A DNA stretch of 64,000 nucleotides. Source: Afipia massiliensis (GTDB lineage: Bacteria > Pseudomonadota > Alphaproteobacteria > Rhizobiales > Xanthobacteraceae). The DNA lies in contig NZ_LBIA02000001.1 in assembly GCF_001006325.2 (NCBI RefSeq), forward strand, positions 558,001 through 622,000, read 5' to 3'. Each line of letters opens with the position of its first letter. Within the stretch, counting starts at the first letter, position 1. This document shows, piece after piece, positions 19,130 through 28,505 of the stretch. The translations under genes and the position numbers were made by a program. The notes below the pieces were generated by a model. It was not told the origin of the DNA, did not search any database, and worked only from the letters and a program-made list of their open reading frames with translations.

Positions 19130-19352
19130 GCAACTGAGCCTAGACTGTCGGATCAGAAGATCAATTACCTTGGACGTAAGTCACCGACCTGAAAACCCTA
19201 AAGCGGAATCGCACTCTGACGTCACCACACTCGCCTTTGAAGCCGGATGTCCCAGAGCTGCAGCGCCGCGACGAGAGCCCTAAAGGCCCCCTTTCGCAGT
19301 TGCCCCCGCGCCGTTTCCCGTGCCATGACCACGTCAGTTACAGGAGCGTATC

Positions 19353-20642
19353 ATGACGGTTCTTATCGCAGGCGGCGGGATTGGCGGGCTGACGCTCGCG
19401 CTCAGCCTTCATCAGATCGGCATTCCGTGCCGCGTGTTTGAAAGCGTGCCGGAACTGAAGCCGCTGGGCGTCGGCATCAACGTGCTGCCGCATGCGGTGC
19501 GCGAACTGACCGACCTCGGCCTGCTCGACAAGCTCGACGCCTCGGGCGTCAGGACCAAGGAACTCTCCTACTTTTCCAAACAGGGAAAGCCGATCTGGAG
19601 CGAGCCGCGCGGGCTTGAGGCCGGATACAAGTGGCCGCAGATCTCGATCCATCGCGGCGTGCTGCACCAGATCCTGCTCGATACCGTGATCGAACGTCTG
19701 GGCGCGGACAACCTGCTCAACAGCCACCATCTGGCGAGCTTCACCGACACGCCGGACGGCGTCTCGGCCCGCTTCATCGACAAGGCGAGCGGCGAGGATG
19801 CCGGCACCTATGACGGCACGCTGCTGATCGCCGCCGATGGAATCCATTCCGCCGTGCGCGGCAAACTTTATCCCGTCGAAGGTCCGCCGATCTGGAACGG
19901 CCGCATCCTCTGGCGCGGCATCACCGAAAGCGATGCCTTCCTGTCCGGCCGCACCATGATCATGGCGGGCCACGAGGTCCTGAAATTCGTCTGCTATCCG
20001 ATTTCGAATGCGCCGACCCGCGACGGAAAATTCCGCATTAACTGGATCGCCGAACGCCTGCTGCCGCCAACTTATTCATGGCGGCGCGAGGACTACAACC
20101 GCGCCGCGAAGCTCGACGAATTCCTGCCCTGGTTCGAGGACTGGACATTCGACTGGCTCGACGTGCCCGGCCTGATCCGCAATTGCGCACACGCTTACGA
20201 GTATCCGCTGGTGGACCGCGACCCGATCGACCGCTGGACCTTCGGCAATGTGACCCTGATGGGCGACGCAGCGCACCCAATGTACCCCATCGGCTCCAAC
20301 GGAGCGTCGCAGGCCATTCTCGATGCCCGCGTGATCACGCGCGAGATTCTCAATCACGGCGAGACGTCCGAGGCCCTGCAGGCTTATGAAGCCGAACGCC
20401 GCCCGGCCACCACCGAACTCGTCAAGCTCAACCGCCGCAACGGCCCCGAGCAGGTGATGCAACTGGTCGAGGAACGCGCGCCGAACGGGTTCAACGTCGT
20501 GACCGAGGTGATGTCGCAGCAGGAACTGGAAGACGTCGCCAACACCTACAAGCGCGTCGCAGGCTTCCAGGTCGATGCGCTCAACGCCAAGCCGCCGATC
20601 GTGCCTCGACCTGAAACATCGATGCTGTCGAGTGCGGGCTAG
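19353..20642 (+). CDS. FAD-dependent monooxygenase (PhzS-like)
   Basis: A 429-residue group A flavin monooxygenase. The FAD-binding GGGIGG follows MTVLIA at the N-terminus, a DG motif lies in the middle (LLIAADGIHSAVRG), and the second FAD motif is LMGDAAHPMYPIGSNGASQA. The sequence around WRGITES and MYPIGSNG is nearest to PhzS-like flavin-dependent oxidoreductases. The substrate is unknown, probably an aromatic or heteroaromatic acid. It starts at ATG 19353 after a GGAG at 19341, is divergent from the XRE regulator, and its end overlaps mutY by four bases. Confidence 0.88.
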   Translation: MTVLIAGGGIGGLTLALSLHQIGIPCRVFESVPELKPLGVGINVLPHAVRELTDLGLLDKLDASGVRTKELSYFSKQGKPIWSEPRGLEAGYKWPQISIHRGVLHQILLDTVIERLGADNLLNSHHLASFTDTPDGVSARFIDKASGEDAGTYDGTLLIAADGIHSAVRGKLYPVEGPPIWNGRILWRGITESDAFLSGRTMIMAGHEVLKFVCYPISNAPTRDGKFRINWIAERLLPPTYSWRREDYNRAAKLDEFLPWFEDWTFDWLDVPGLIRNCAHAYEYPLVDRDPIDRWTFGNVTLMGDAAHPMYPIGSNGASQAILDARVITREILNHGETSEALQAYEAERRPATTELVKLNRRNGPEQVMQLVEERAPNGFNVVTEVMSQQELEDVANTYKRVAGFQVDALNAKPPIVPRPETSMLSSAG

Positions 20643-21736
20643 TCGCCCAATCCATGCGCGATCACCTTGCGCATGACGTTCGGTAGCGCCTCGTCCTTCA
20701 GCGTGGCGACGGGCACCCAGCGCATGCCGTCGGGCGCGCGCGTGCGTGCGGCAACGCTCGCGGTATAGACGACAAGCTCGAGCGGGAAATGCGTGAACAC
20801 ATGGGTCACCACGCCAGCCTTGCGATGCCAGCGTGGCACATTGAGCGCCGGAGCCTGTGCGCGCGCGGCCTTGTCGTCGTGACCGGCGAGCCATTCGGAA
20901 TTCGGCACCTCCGTCATGCCGCCGAGCAGACCTTTTTCACCACGCGTGCGAACCAGCAGCTCATCGCCGCGCGTGACGACGAACGCCGCACCTCGCCGCA
21001 GCGCGCCCGTCTTCTTCGGCGCCTTGCGCGGAAACGTCTCCTGATCGCCACGGATGCGCGCGGCGCAATTGTCGTTGAGCGGACAGAGCGCACAGGCGGG
21101 TTTCTTTGGGGTGCAGATCGTGGCACCGAGATCCATCAGCGCCTGCGCACTGTCACCCGCACGTGAATCCCAAAGCATCGTCGCCGCCAGTTGCTGAATC
21201 TGCGGCTTGGATTTCGGCAGCGGCTCTTCCACCGCGAACAGCCTCGACACCACGCGCTCGATATTGCCGTCCACCGGCATGGTCTGCCGACTGAATGCAA
21301 TCGCCGCGATGGCCGCAGCCGTATATGGCCCAACGCCCGGCAGCGTGCGGAGGCCTTCTTCGGTGTCGGGAAAGGCCCCGCCGTGCTCGCGCAGCACCGT
21401 GACGGCGCAGGCATGAAGATTGCGCGCACGGGAATAGTAGCCGAGCCCCGCCCACATGCGCAGTACGTCATCGAGCGAGGCGGACCCCAGCGCCGCCACC
21501 GTCGGCCAGCGCGCGGTAAACTTCTCGAAATACGGCCCGACCGCTTTCACGGTGGTTTGCTGCAACATGATTTCCGACAGCCATACCCGGTAAGGGTCGC
21601 TCGTGCGGCCCGGCAGCGCGCGCCACGGCAATTGTCGCCGATGGCGGTCGTACCAGGCGAGCAGCAGCGCCGGGCGATCCGCTTCAACGTTGTCCGGAGA
21701 TTTCTTTCGCCGCGCGGCTACGCCTGATATGGTCAT
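20639..21736 (-). CDS. mutY: Adenine DNA glycosylase MutY
   Basis: A 365-residue enzyme that removes adenine mispaired with 8-oxoguanine. Visible features are the catalytic Glu region SEIMLQQTTVKAV, the helix-hairpin-helix LPGVGPYTAAAI with the catalytic Asp in VDGNIERV, a 4Fe-4S loop with C-x6-C-x2-C-x5-C spacing (CTPKKPACALCPLNDNC), and a C-terminal NUDIX-like domain that reads 8-oxoG. Full length. The start codon is eight bases from that of the divergent DUF721 gene, so each gene's promoter must lie in or near the other's coding region. Confidence 0.95.
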   Translation of the reverse strand: MTISGVAARRKKSPDNVEADRPALLLAWYDRHRRQLPWRALPGRTSDPYRVWLSEIMLQQTTVKAVGPYFEKFTARWPTVAALGSASLDDVLRMWAGLGYYSRARNLHACAVTVLREHGGAFPDTEEGLRTLPGVGPYTAAAIAAIAFSRQTMPVDGNIERVVSRLFAVEEPLPKSKPQIQQLAATMLWDSRAGDSAQALMDLGATICTPKKPACALCPLNDNCAARIRGDQETFPRKAPKKTGALRRGAAFVVTRGDELLVRTRGEKGLLGGMTEVPNSEWLAGHDDKAARAQAPALNVPRWHRKAGVVTHVFTHFPLELVVYTASVAARTRAPDGMRWVPVATLKDEALPNVMRKVIAHGLGD

Positions 21737-21744
21737 GGAACACT

Positions 21745-22245
21745 ATGTACCGACGTCAGCCACCCATGAACAAGCCCGGTCCCCTCACCGCGAAGCCGTT
21801 ATCCGCACTGCTCGGCAGTGCGATCAACGACGTCTTCGCCAAGCAGGGCTTTGCCTCGCGCGAACTGGTGACGCGATGGGCAGAAATCGCGGGGCCGAAC
21901 GTCGCGGCCCATTCGGAACCGCTGAAAATCCAGTGGCCACGTCCGGTCGAAAACCAGATCCCCGAACCGGCCACATTGGTGTTGCGGGTCGAAGGCCCGA
22001 TGGCGCTGGAAATCCAGCACACCTCGGATGTCATTCTGGAGCGGGTCAACCGCTTCCTCGGCTGGAATGCTGTCGGGCGGATCGCGCTGCGTCAGGCGCC
22101 GCTGTCACGCAAACCTGTGCGGAAAGCCCGAAAAGTGCCCGACGCCGCAGCCGTCGCGACGATCGAAGCCTCGCTCGGCACCGTGGAAGACGACGATTTG
22201 CGTGCGGCGCTGGCGCGGCTCGGCGCCTCGATCAAGCGAAATTGA
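21745..22245 (+). CDS. DUF721 / DciA-like protein
   Basis: A 166-residue DUF721 protein. The core ALLGSAINDVFAKQGFASRE with TRWAEIAGPNVAAHSEPLKI and LVLRVEGPMALEIQH is the DciA-type KH-like fold. DciA loads replicative helicase DnaB in bacteria lacking DnaC, so a replication role is plausible, though rhizobial DUF721 proteins are not all tested. ATG 21745 was used; ATG 21766 is an alternative. The order mutY - DUF721 - dsbA-like - smc recurs in related genomes to my knowledge. Confidence 0.82.
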   Translation: MYRRQPPMNKPGPLTAKPLSALLGSAINDVFAKQGFASRELVTRWAEIAGPNVAAHSEPLKIQWPRPVENQIPEPATLVLRVEGPMALEIQHTSDVILERVNRFLGWNAVGRIALRQAPLSRKPVRKARKVPDAAAVATIEASLGTVEDDDLRAALARLGASIKRN

Positions 22246-22361
22246 GGCTTAGGACGGCGCGCGGCGGCGGCCCGGCATTGCCACAATTGTCGTTTCAAGC
22301 TAGCGAAACGTTCCTCATCAGGCGTGACGACGCCGTTCGCACGTATTTCCGGAGCAGACCG

Positions 22362-23018
22362 TTGAACATCACGCGCCGTACCTTTACCGCCGCCCTGTCC
22401 CTCACCGGCTTCGCCGCAGCACTCGGCCTGTCACCCTGGCAGTTTGTCAGCCAGGCCAATGCCCAGACCGCTGCCGAAATCAATCAGGCCGGCGAACTCG
22501 GCGACATGGCTCTGGGATCGAAAGACGCCCCGGTCACCATCATCGAATACGCGTCGATGACCTGCCCGCACTGCGCGTCGTTCACCAAGGACGTGTTTCC
22601 CCAGATCAAGACCAACTACATCGACACCGGCAAGGTGCGCTTCATCTTCCGCGAGTTCCCGCTCGATCAGGTGGCGCTGGCCGCCTCGGCGCTCGCACGC
22701 TGCGTCGCCAAGGACGACGCCCCGAAATATTTCGCGATCATCGACATCCTGTTCAAGCAGCAGAACGATCTGGCCTCGGACGCGCTCGGCACCATCAATC
22801 GCGTCGGCAAGCAGGCCGGCTTTAGCGAGCAGATGATCAAGGACTGTGTGCAGAATGATCCGAAAATCCAGAAGGGCATTCTGGACGTGCGCGAGCACGC
22901 GTACAGCAAGCTCAAGGTCAACTCGACGCCGTTCTTCTTCGTCAATGGAACCGTCGTGAAGGGCGATATCTCGTTCGACGCCTTCGAAAAGCTGATCAAG
23001 CCGCTACTCAAGAGCTGA
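22362..23018 (+). CDS. DsbA-family thiol-disulfide protein, Tat-type signal
   Basis: A 218-residue exported thioredoxin-fold protein. The start is TTG 22362, supported by GGAG seven bases upstream; there is no ATG nearby that keeps the signal peptide. The N-terminus (NITRRTFTAALSLTGFAAAL) has twin arginines before a hydrophobic stretch and an AQA-type cleavage site, suggesting Tat export. The active-site CPHC lies in EYASMTCPHCASF, and the cis-Pro loop is VNSTPFFFVNGT. It probably oxidises or isomerises disulfides in the periplasm. A stem-loop follows at 23027, then smc. Confidence 0.88.
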   Translation: MNITRRTFTAALSLTGFAAALGLSPWQFVSQANAQTAAEINQAGELGDMALGSKDAPVTIIEYASMTCPHCASFTKDVFPQIKTNYIDTGKVRFIFREFPLDQVALAASALARCVAKDDAPKYFAIIDILFKQQNDLASDALGTINRVGKQAGFSEQMIKDCVQNDPKIQKGILDVREHAYSKLKVNSTPFFFVNGTVVKGDISFDAFEKLIKPLLKS

Positions 23019-23026
23019 GGCCTTCC

Positions 23027-23062
23027 GGGCGGAACCGATCCGGTTCCCGGGAACATCCGCCC
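23027..23062 (+). terminator. Stem-loop after the DsbA-like gene
   Basis: GGGCGGA (23027-23033) pairs with TCCGCCC (23056-23062), and an inner GAACCG...CGGTTC stem reinforces it. No T-tract follows, so it is at best a weak intrinsic terminator or an mRNA-stabilising hairpin. Confidence 0.4.
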
Positions 23063-23257
23063 GAAACACACTGAAATCTCTCGGAAATCCCTTTAAATCC
23101 CTTGGGAAAAGCCTCCTGCGCAGTTGCCCTGCGCGGCCTGCCTCGCCATTGTGCGGACAGTTCGAGGCGCATTCCGCGACTCAGTTATACTGGCAAGGCC
23201 TGCTATGACCTTGCCCCGGCTGGATAATTCCGCCCCGGCCAACAGAGCACCGATTGC

Positions 23258-26200
23258 ATGAAACTCACGCGTCTTCGTCTTCACGGGTTCAAGTCCTTCG
23301 TTGAACCGACCGACTTTCTGATCGAACCCGGCCTCACCGGCGTTGTCGGTCCGAACGGCTGCGGCAAATCGAACCTGGTCGAAGCGCTGCGCTGGGCGAT
23401 GGGCGAGACCTCGCACAAGTCGCTGCGCGCCGCCGACATGGACGCGGTGATCTTCGCCGGCTCCGGCAACCGCCCCGCGCGCAATCACGCCGAAGTGGCG
23501 ATGACCATCGACAACTCCGATCGCTCGGCGCCGTCCGCGATGAACGATCAGGAAGTGTTGGAAATTTCCCGGCGCATCGAGCGCGAAGCAGGTTCCGTCT
23601 ATCGCATCAACGGCCGCGACGTACGCGCGCGCGACGTGCAGATTCTGTTCGCCGACGCCGCCACCGGCGCGCGTTCGCCTGCCCTCGTCCACCAGGGCAA
23701 GATCGGCGAGATCATTCAGGCGCGTCCCGACCAGCGCCGCCGCGTGCTGGAAGACGCCGCCGGTGTCGCCGGTCTGCATGCGCGCCGTCACGAAGCCGAA
23801 CTGCGCCTCAAGGCGGCCGAGACCAACCTCACCCGCGTCGAAGACGTCATCGGTCAGCTTGCAAGCCAGATCGAAGGCCTGAAAAAGCAGGCGCGTCAGG
23901 CGATCCGCTATCGCGAAGTCGCCGCCAAGGTCCGCAAGGCCGAGGCGCTGCTGTTTCACCTGCGCTGGCTGCAGGCCAATACCGACGTCGCCGAAGCAGG
24001 CCAGACCCACGACCTGAATGTCCGCGAGCAGGCCGAACGTACTCTTCAGCAGGCGGAAGCCGCACGCATCCAGGCGATCCGCGCCTCCGAGCTTCCGGGC
24101 CTGCGCGAAAACGAAGCGCGCGCCGCAGCCGGCTTGCAGCGCCTGACCAACGCCCGCGAAATGCTCGACCGCGAGGAAGCGCGCGCCAGGGAGCGCGTCA
24201 TCGAGCTCGACCGCCGCCTGACGCAGTTCGCCGCCGACATCGAGCGCGAGCAGCGCCAGCTGTCCGATGCCGACGTCGCACTGGCGCGGCTGGAGGCCGA
24301 AGACAACGACCTCAAGGACGAAATCAAGTCGCGCGTCGACAAGCGCAGCGGCGCCGATGAGCGCGTTGCGGAAGCCGAGGCCACACTCGCCGCGGCGGAG
24401 CGGACCTTCTCCGAACTGACCACCGCGCTCGCTGACCTCACCGCGAAGCGCAACCAGTTCGAGGCCAATGTCCGCACCCACCGCGACCGTCTGGCGCGGC
24501 TCGATCAGGACATCGTCAGTGTCGAGGGCGAAGTCGAGAAGCTCGCCGCCGAGACCGGCGGACTTGGCGATCTCGATACGCTGGTCGCTGCGATGGAAGC
24601 GGCAGCGGAAGCTTTGCTGATCTCCGAAGCCACGACCCAGGCCAGCGAGGCCGCGCATGTGAATGCCCGCGCCACGCTGGAGGCCTCGCGTGCGCCGCTT
24701 GCCGACGCCGAGAAGCGCGTGCAGCGGCTGGAGACCGAAGCCAAGACGATTTCCAAGATCGTCAACGGCGAAACCAAGAACCTGTGGCCGCCGATCATCG
24801 ACGGCGTCAACGTCGCCAAGGGTTTCGAAAAGGCGCTGGGCGCTGCATTGGGTGACGATCTCGACGCACCGGTCGATCCGACCGCGCCGATGCGCTGGTC
24901 CAATCTCGGCGTGGTCGATGGCGATCCGTCGTTGCCGGAAGGCATCGAGGCGCTTGCAGCCCATGTCACCGCTCCGCCGGAACTGGCGCGGCGTCTGGCG
25001 CAGATCGGCGTCGTCAGCCGCGAGCGCGGCGCGCAGCTTGCCTCGCAACTGAAGACCGGCCAGCGGCTGGTCTCGCGCGAAGGCGATCTGTGGCGCTGGG
25101 ACGGTTTCGTCGCGGCGGCGCATGCCCCGACCGGCGCCGCACGGCGGCTGGCCGAGCGCGCCCGCCTCATCGACATCGAATCCGAACTTGAGCAGGCGCG
25201 CGCCGACGCCGTCGCAAAGCGCCGGGCACTCGACAATGCCGACGCCGAACTCAAGGCCGCGTCCGCCGCCGAGAGCGCCGCGCGTGAAGCCGCACGCTCG
25301 GCCCAGCGCGAAGCCAATGCGGCCCGCGAGCAGCATGCCAACGCCGAACGCGAGATCAATCGCCACGCCTCGCGCCGTTCCGCGCTGGACGAGCGCCGGA
25401 CCCGCCTTGCCGCGGATCGCACTGAAGCCCACGACGCGCACGAAGCCGCCGTCGGCGTCCTGAGCGAATTGCCGTCGAGCGCCGAGAACGAGGAAAAGCT
25501 CGCCACCGTGCGCGCCGACATGGACGGTCACCGCCGCCTCGCGGCGCAGGTCCGCGCCGAGGCGCAGGCGCTGGCGCGCGAAGCCGAACTCGCCGACCGG
25601 CGCGTGCAGGCAATTATCGCCGAGCGCAACGAATGGCAGAACCGCAAGGAAAACGCCGCGTCGCAGATTGCGACCGTCGAGACCCGCATCGTCGAGGTCA
25701 AGACCGAGCGTGCTGAGCTTGAAAACGCGCCGGAGGTGTTCGCCGAGAAGCGCAGCGCGCTGATCAGCGAAATCGAATACGCCGAAGCCGACCGCCGCAC
25801 TGCCGCCGATGCGTTGGCCTCTGCCGAAACCGCGATGGCGGAGACCGACCGCGTAGCCCGCGCTTCGCTCGATGCGCTGTCTGCCTCACGCGAAGCCTGC
25901 GCCCGCTCCGAAGAGCGGATGGACGGCACCCGCCGCCGGCTCGACGACATCGAGCGCGAAATCCGCGACATGCTCGAGGTCGAGCCGCAGGGCGTCGCCG
26001 CGCTGGCCGAAATCACGCCGGAGACCGAGCTTCCGGCCGTGATCGACATCGAAACCGATCTGGAAAAGCTGCGCCGCGACCGCGAGCGTCTTGGCGCCGT
26101 CAACCTGCGCGCCGAGGAAGAACTGCGCGAGGTCGAGGCCCAGCACCTGACCCTCACCACCGAGCGCGACGATCTGGTGGAAGCGATCAAGAAGCTGCGC

Positions 26201-26722
26201 ACCGGCATCCAGAGCCTCAACAAGGAAGCCCGCGAACGCCTGCTGACCTCGTTCGAGACGGTCAACACCCACTTCAAGCGGCTGTTCTCCGAACTGTTCG
26301 GCGGCGGCCAGGCCGAACTGACCCTGATCGAGAGCGACGATCCGCTCGAGGCCGGTCTGGAAATCATCGCCAAGCCACCCGGCAAGAAGCCGCAGACCCT
26401 GTCACTTCTGTCTGGCGGCGAGCAGGCGCTGACCGCGCTGGCGCTGATCTTCGCGGTGTTCCTCACCAATCCTTCGCCGATCTGCGTACTGGACGAAGTC
26501 GACGCGCCGCTGGACGACCACAACGTCGAGCGGTTCTGCAATCTGCTGCATGAGATGACCTCGTCCACCGAGACGCGCTTCATCATCATCACCCACAATC
26601 CGATCACCATGGCGCGCATGAACCGGCTGTTCGGCGTCACCATGGCTGAGCGCGGCGTGTCGCAGCTGGTGTCGGTCGACCTCGACGGCGCGATGAAGGT
26701 TCTCGACCAGAACGTGGCGTGA
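23258..26722 (+). CDS. smc: Chromosome segregation protein SMC
   Basis: A 1154-residue SMC ATPase that, with ScpA and ScpB, compacts and segregates the chromosome. Walker A GPNGCGKSN is at residues 31-39. Two long coiled coils rich in Ala, Glu and Arg flank a hinge (about 500-630, near NLWPPIIDGVNVAKGFEKAL). The ABC signature LSGGEQ is at 1051-1056 and Walker B with catalytic Glu (VLDEVD) near 1077-1082. ATG 23258. No scpA or scpB is nearby. A long antisense frame through this gene is a coding shadow. Confidence 0.97.
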   Translation: MKLTRLRLHGFKSFVEPTDFLIEPGLTGVVGPNGCGKSNLVEALRWAMGETSHKSLRAADMDAVIFAGSGNRPARNHAEVAMTIDNSDRSAPSAMNDQEVLEISRRIEREAGSVYRINGRDVRARDVQILFADAATGARSPALVHQGKIGEIIQARPDQRRRVLEDAAGVAGLHARRHEAELRLKAAETNLTRVEDVIGQLASQIEGLKKQARQAIRYREVAAKVRKAEALLFHLRWLQANTDVAEAGQTHDLNVREQAERTLQQAEAARIQAIRASELPGLRENEARAAAGLQRLTNAREMLDREEARARERVIELDRRLTQFAADIEREQRQLSDADVALARLEAEDNDLKDEIKSRVDKRSGADERVAEAEATLAAAERTFSELTTALADLTAKRNQFEANVRTHRDRLARLDQDIVSVEGEVEKLAAETGGLGDLDTLVAAMEAAAEALLISEATTQASEAAHVNARATLEASRAPLADAEKRVQRLETEAKTISKIVNGETKNLWPPIIDGVNVAKGFEKALGAALGDDLDAPVDPTAPMRWSNLGVVDGDPSLPEGIEALAAHVTAPPELARRLAQIGVVSRERGAQLASQLKTGQRLVSREGDLWRWDGFVAAAHAPTGAARRLAERARLIDIESELEQARADAVAKRRALDNADAELKAASAAESAAREAARSAQREANAAREQHANAEREINRHASRRSALDERRTRLAADRTEAHDAHEAAVGVLSELPSSAENEEKLATVRADMDGHRRLAAQVRAEAQALAREAELADRRVQAIIAERNEWQNRKENAASQIATVETRIVEVKTERAELENAPEVFAEKRSALISEIEYAEADRRTAADALASAETAMAETDRVARASLDALSASREACARSEERMDGTRRRLDDIEREIRDMLEVEPQGVAALAEITPETELPAVIDIETDLEKLRRDRERLGAVNLRAEEELREVEAQHLTLTTERDDLVEAIKKLRTGIQSLNKEARERLLTSFETVNTHFKRLFSELFGGGQAELTLIESDDPLEAGLEIIAKPPGKKPQTLSLLSGGEQALTALALIFAVFLTNPSPICVLDEVDAPLDDHNVERFCNLLHEMTSSTETRFIIITHNPITMARMNRLFGVTMAERGVSQLVSVDLDGAMKVLDQNVA

Positions 26723-26768
26723 TCTGCGCCGCTCCTCGCTGACGAGTGAAACCCGTCACATCCACGAT

Positions 26769-26890
26769 GTCGTCCCCGCGAAAGCGGGGACCCATAACCA
26801 CCGGCCGGTCAATTTGACAAGATCGCCGGAAGGCTTCGTTGCAATAAGCAAGACTCAGGGATTATGGGTCCCCGCTTTCGCGGGGACGAC
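26769..26890. repeat. Palindromic intergenic repeat, GTCGTCCCCGCG type
   Basis: The arm at 26769-26797 (GTCGTCCCCGCGAAAGCGGG then GACCCATAA) is the exact reverse complement of 26862-26890. Each arm also folds by itself (CCCCGCGAAAGCGGGG). It fills the gap between smc and the Rsm22-type gene. Similar elements are at 28382-28501 and 61194-61313. Confidence 0.92.
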
Positions 26891-26903
26891 GTAGTATGCT
26901 GCA

Positions 26904-27896
26904 ATGATAGCCCCCAACCTCCCCGCCGAATTGAAAGCCGCACTTGCCCGCAAGGCCGAAGGCCTGTCGCGCAACGACGCCGCGCAGCGCGCGGACACCA
27001 TCTCGCGCACCTATCGCGACGGCGGCGGCTCCGGCGGTATCCGCACCGGCGCGGACGCGCTGGCCTATGCGCTGGCGCGGATGCCGGCGACTTATGCAGC
27101 GGTCGCCGCGAGCCTGAATGCTCTGGCTGAGGTCAATCCGGATTTCGCTCCACGTAGCCTGCTCGATATCGGCGCCGGCCCGGGAACGGCAACATGGGCG
27201 GCGAGCGAAGCCTTTGCATCCATCGACAAATTTACGCTGCTGGACGCCAACACGGCGCTGCGCGATCTTGCCACCGAGCTGGCGCAGTCGCACTCGCGGT
27301 TCAACACGATGCGCTACGAATCCCGCGACGCGCGCAAACTGCTTGCTGCCGCGCACGAGGCTGATCTGGTCGTCGCAAGCTACGTGATCAACGAGCTGAG
27401 CGAAAACGAACGGGCAGCGTTAGCCGACGCCATGTGGGCGAAAACGCGCGACACGCTGCTGGTGGTCGAACCCGGCACGCCGGCGGGCTATGCGCGCATC
27501 ATCGATCTGCGCGCGCGGCTGATCGATAAGGGCGCGCATGTGATCGCGCCCTGCCCGCACGACACGGCATGCCCGCTGACCAAACCCGACTGGTGTCACT
27601 TCACGCAACGGCTACAGCGATCGCGCGCGCATAAACACCTTAAAGCGGCAGACCTTCCCTATGAGGATGAAAAATTCAGCTACGTTGTTCTGTCACGCAC
27701 GCCACCTGCGCAAAGGCCCGTACGCGTGCTGGCACAGCCACTGGTGACCAAGATCGCGGTCACCGCAAAAATCTGCGCGCCGGATGGATTGAAAACCGCA
27801 AGCATCCCGCATCGGGACAAGGCCGCGTACAAGCGCGCGAAGAAATGGGACTGGGGCGACGCGGTTTTTTCCGCTGGGAACGATGGGCCGGAATAA
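26904..27896 (+). CDS. Rsm22-type ribosomal methyltransferase-like protein
   Basis: A 330-residue protein of the Rsm22/METTL17 family, known from mitochondria as a small-subunit assembly factor. The SAM-binding core is SLLDIGAGPGTATWAASEAF, with VVASYVINEL in place of motif IV. A cysteine-rich stretch (CPHDTACPL, then WCHF) matches the metal- or Fe-S-binding site described in the mitochondrial relatives. The N-terminus (DAAQRADTISRTYRDGG) is the family's leading motif. The bacterial role is inferred to be ribosome assembly. It follows smc across a palindromic repeat. Confidence 0.88.
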   Translation: MIAPNLPAELKAALARKAEGLSRNDAAQRADTISRTYRDGGGSGGIRTGADALAYALARMPATYAAVAASLNALAEVNPDFAPRSLLDIGAGPGTATWAASEAFASIDKFTLLDANTALRDLATELAQSHSRFNTMRYESRDARKLLAAAHEADLVVASYVINELSENERAALADAMWAKTRDTLLVVEPGTPAGYARIIDLRARLIDKGAHVIAPCPHDTACPLTKPDWCHFTQRLQRSRAHKHLKAADLPYEDEKFSYVVLSRTPPAQRPVRVLAQPLVTKIAVTAKICAPDGLKTASIPHRDKAAYKRAKKWDWGDAVFSAGNDGPE

Positions 27897-27967
27897 TTTC
27901 GCCACGCCGGAGTTTGTCCTGATGACGCGTTCGCGTCCGACACAAAATTCATCAGGAGTAAACTGCG

Positions 27968-28348
27968 ATGTCCAAAACATTCGCCGCGATTGCGGCTGTC
28001 TCCCTCATGCTCGCGTCAACCAGCGCCTTCGCGCAGGCGGCAAAAGTCGCCGATACTCCGAAGGGCAAGACCTATGTCGATGCCAAGGGCATGACGCTTT
28101 ATACGTTCGATAAGGACAGCGCTGGCAAGTCGGCCTGCAACGGCCCCTGCGCCACCAACTGGCCGCCGCTGATGGCCGCTGCTGACGCCAAGGCGTCGGG
28201 CGACTGGACCATTGTCACCCGCGACGACGGCGGCAAGATGTGGGCGTACAAGGGCAAGCCACTTTACACCTTCGCGAAGGATACCAAACCCGGCGACACC
28301 ACCGGCGACGGCTTCCTCAACGGCGCGTGGCACATGGCCAAGCCGTGA
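27968..28348 (+). CDS. Secreted COG4315-type repeat protein
   Basis: A 126-residue exported protein: a signal peptide (MSKTFAAIAAVSLMLASTSA, cleavage after AFA) and two copies of the family unit with the YTFxxD core (GMTLYTFDKDSAGKSACNGP and KPLYTFAKDTKPGDTTGDG), plus CNGPC. The family is common in proteobacteria and actinobacteria and has no known function. A GGAG lies at 27955, seven to nine bases upstream of ATG 27968. Confidence 0.88.
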   Translation: MSKTFAAIAAVSLMLASTSAFAQAAKVADTPKGKTYVDAKGMTLYTFDKDSAGKSACNGPCATNWPPLMAAADAKASGDWTIVTRDDGGKMWAYKGKPLYTFAKDTKPGDTTGDGFLNGAWHMAKP

Positions 28349-28381
28349 TACTCATCGCAAGTACTAGCCGCACATGATCTT

Positions 28382-28501
28382 GTCGTCCCGGCGAAGGCCG
28401 GGACCCATATTCCCTGGGTTGTCTGTTGACGATCGATCGTTGCAGAATCTGGCGCTACCCAGAGATCAGGGGTTATGGGTCCCGGCCTTCGCCGGGACGA
28501 C
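28382..28501. repeat. Palindromic intergenic repeat, GTCGTCCCGGCG type
   Basis: The arm 28382-28409 (GTCGTCCCGGCGAAGGCCGG then GACCCATA) matches the reverse complement of 28474-28501. It is a variant of the element at 26769, with the inner stem changed from CCCCGCGAAAGCGGGG to CCCGGCGAAGGCCGGG while staying paired. It fills most of the 307-base gap before lemA. Confidence 0.9.
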
Positions 28502-28505
28502 TGGG

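Noticed and set aside
21603-22361. Upstream extension of the DsbA-like frame
   Set aside because: It overlaps mutY and DUF721 in another frame and would bury the Tat-type signal peptide; TTG 22362 has a ribosome site.
23093-25531. Open frame of 812 codons on the reverse strand through smc
   Set aside because: It is antisense to a clear SMC gene, reads as low-complexity Arg/Gly/Leu-rich sequence and has no family motif. Such frames arise from GC-rich third positions.
26769-26890. Possible CRISPR-like repeat
   Set aside because: There are only two arms in inverted orientation, no array of direct repeats with spacers, and no cas genes in the window.
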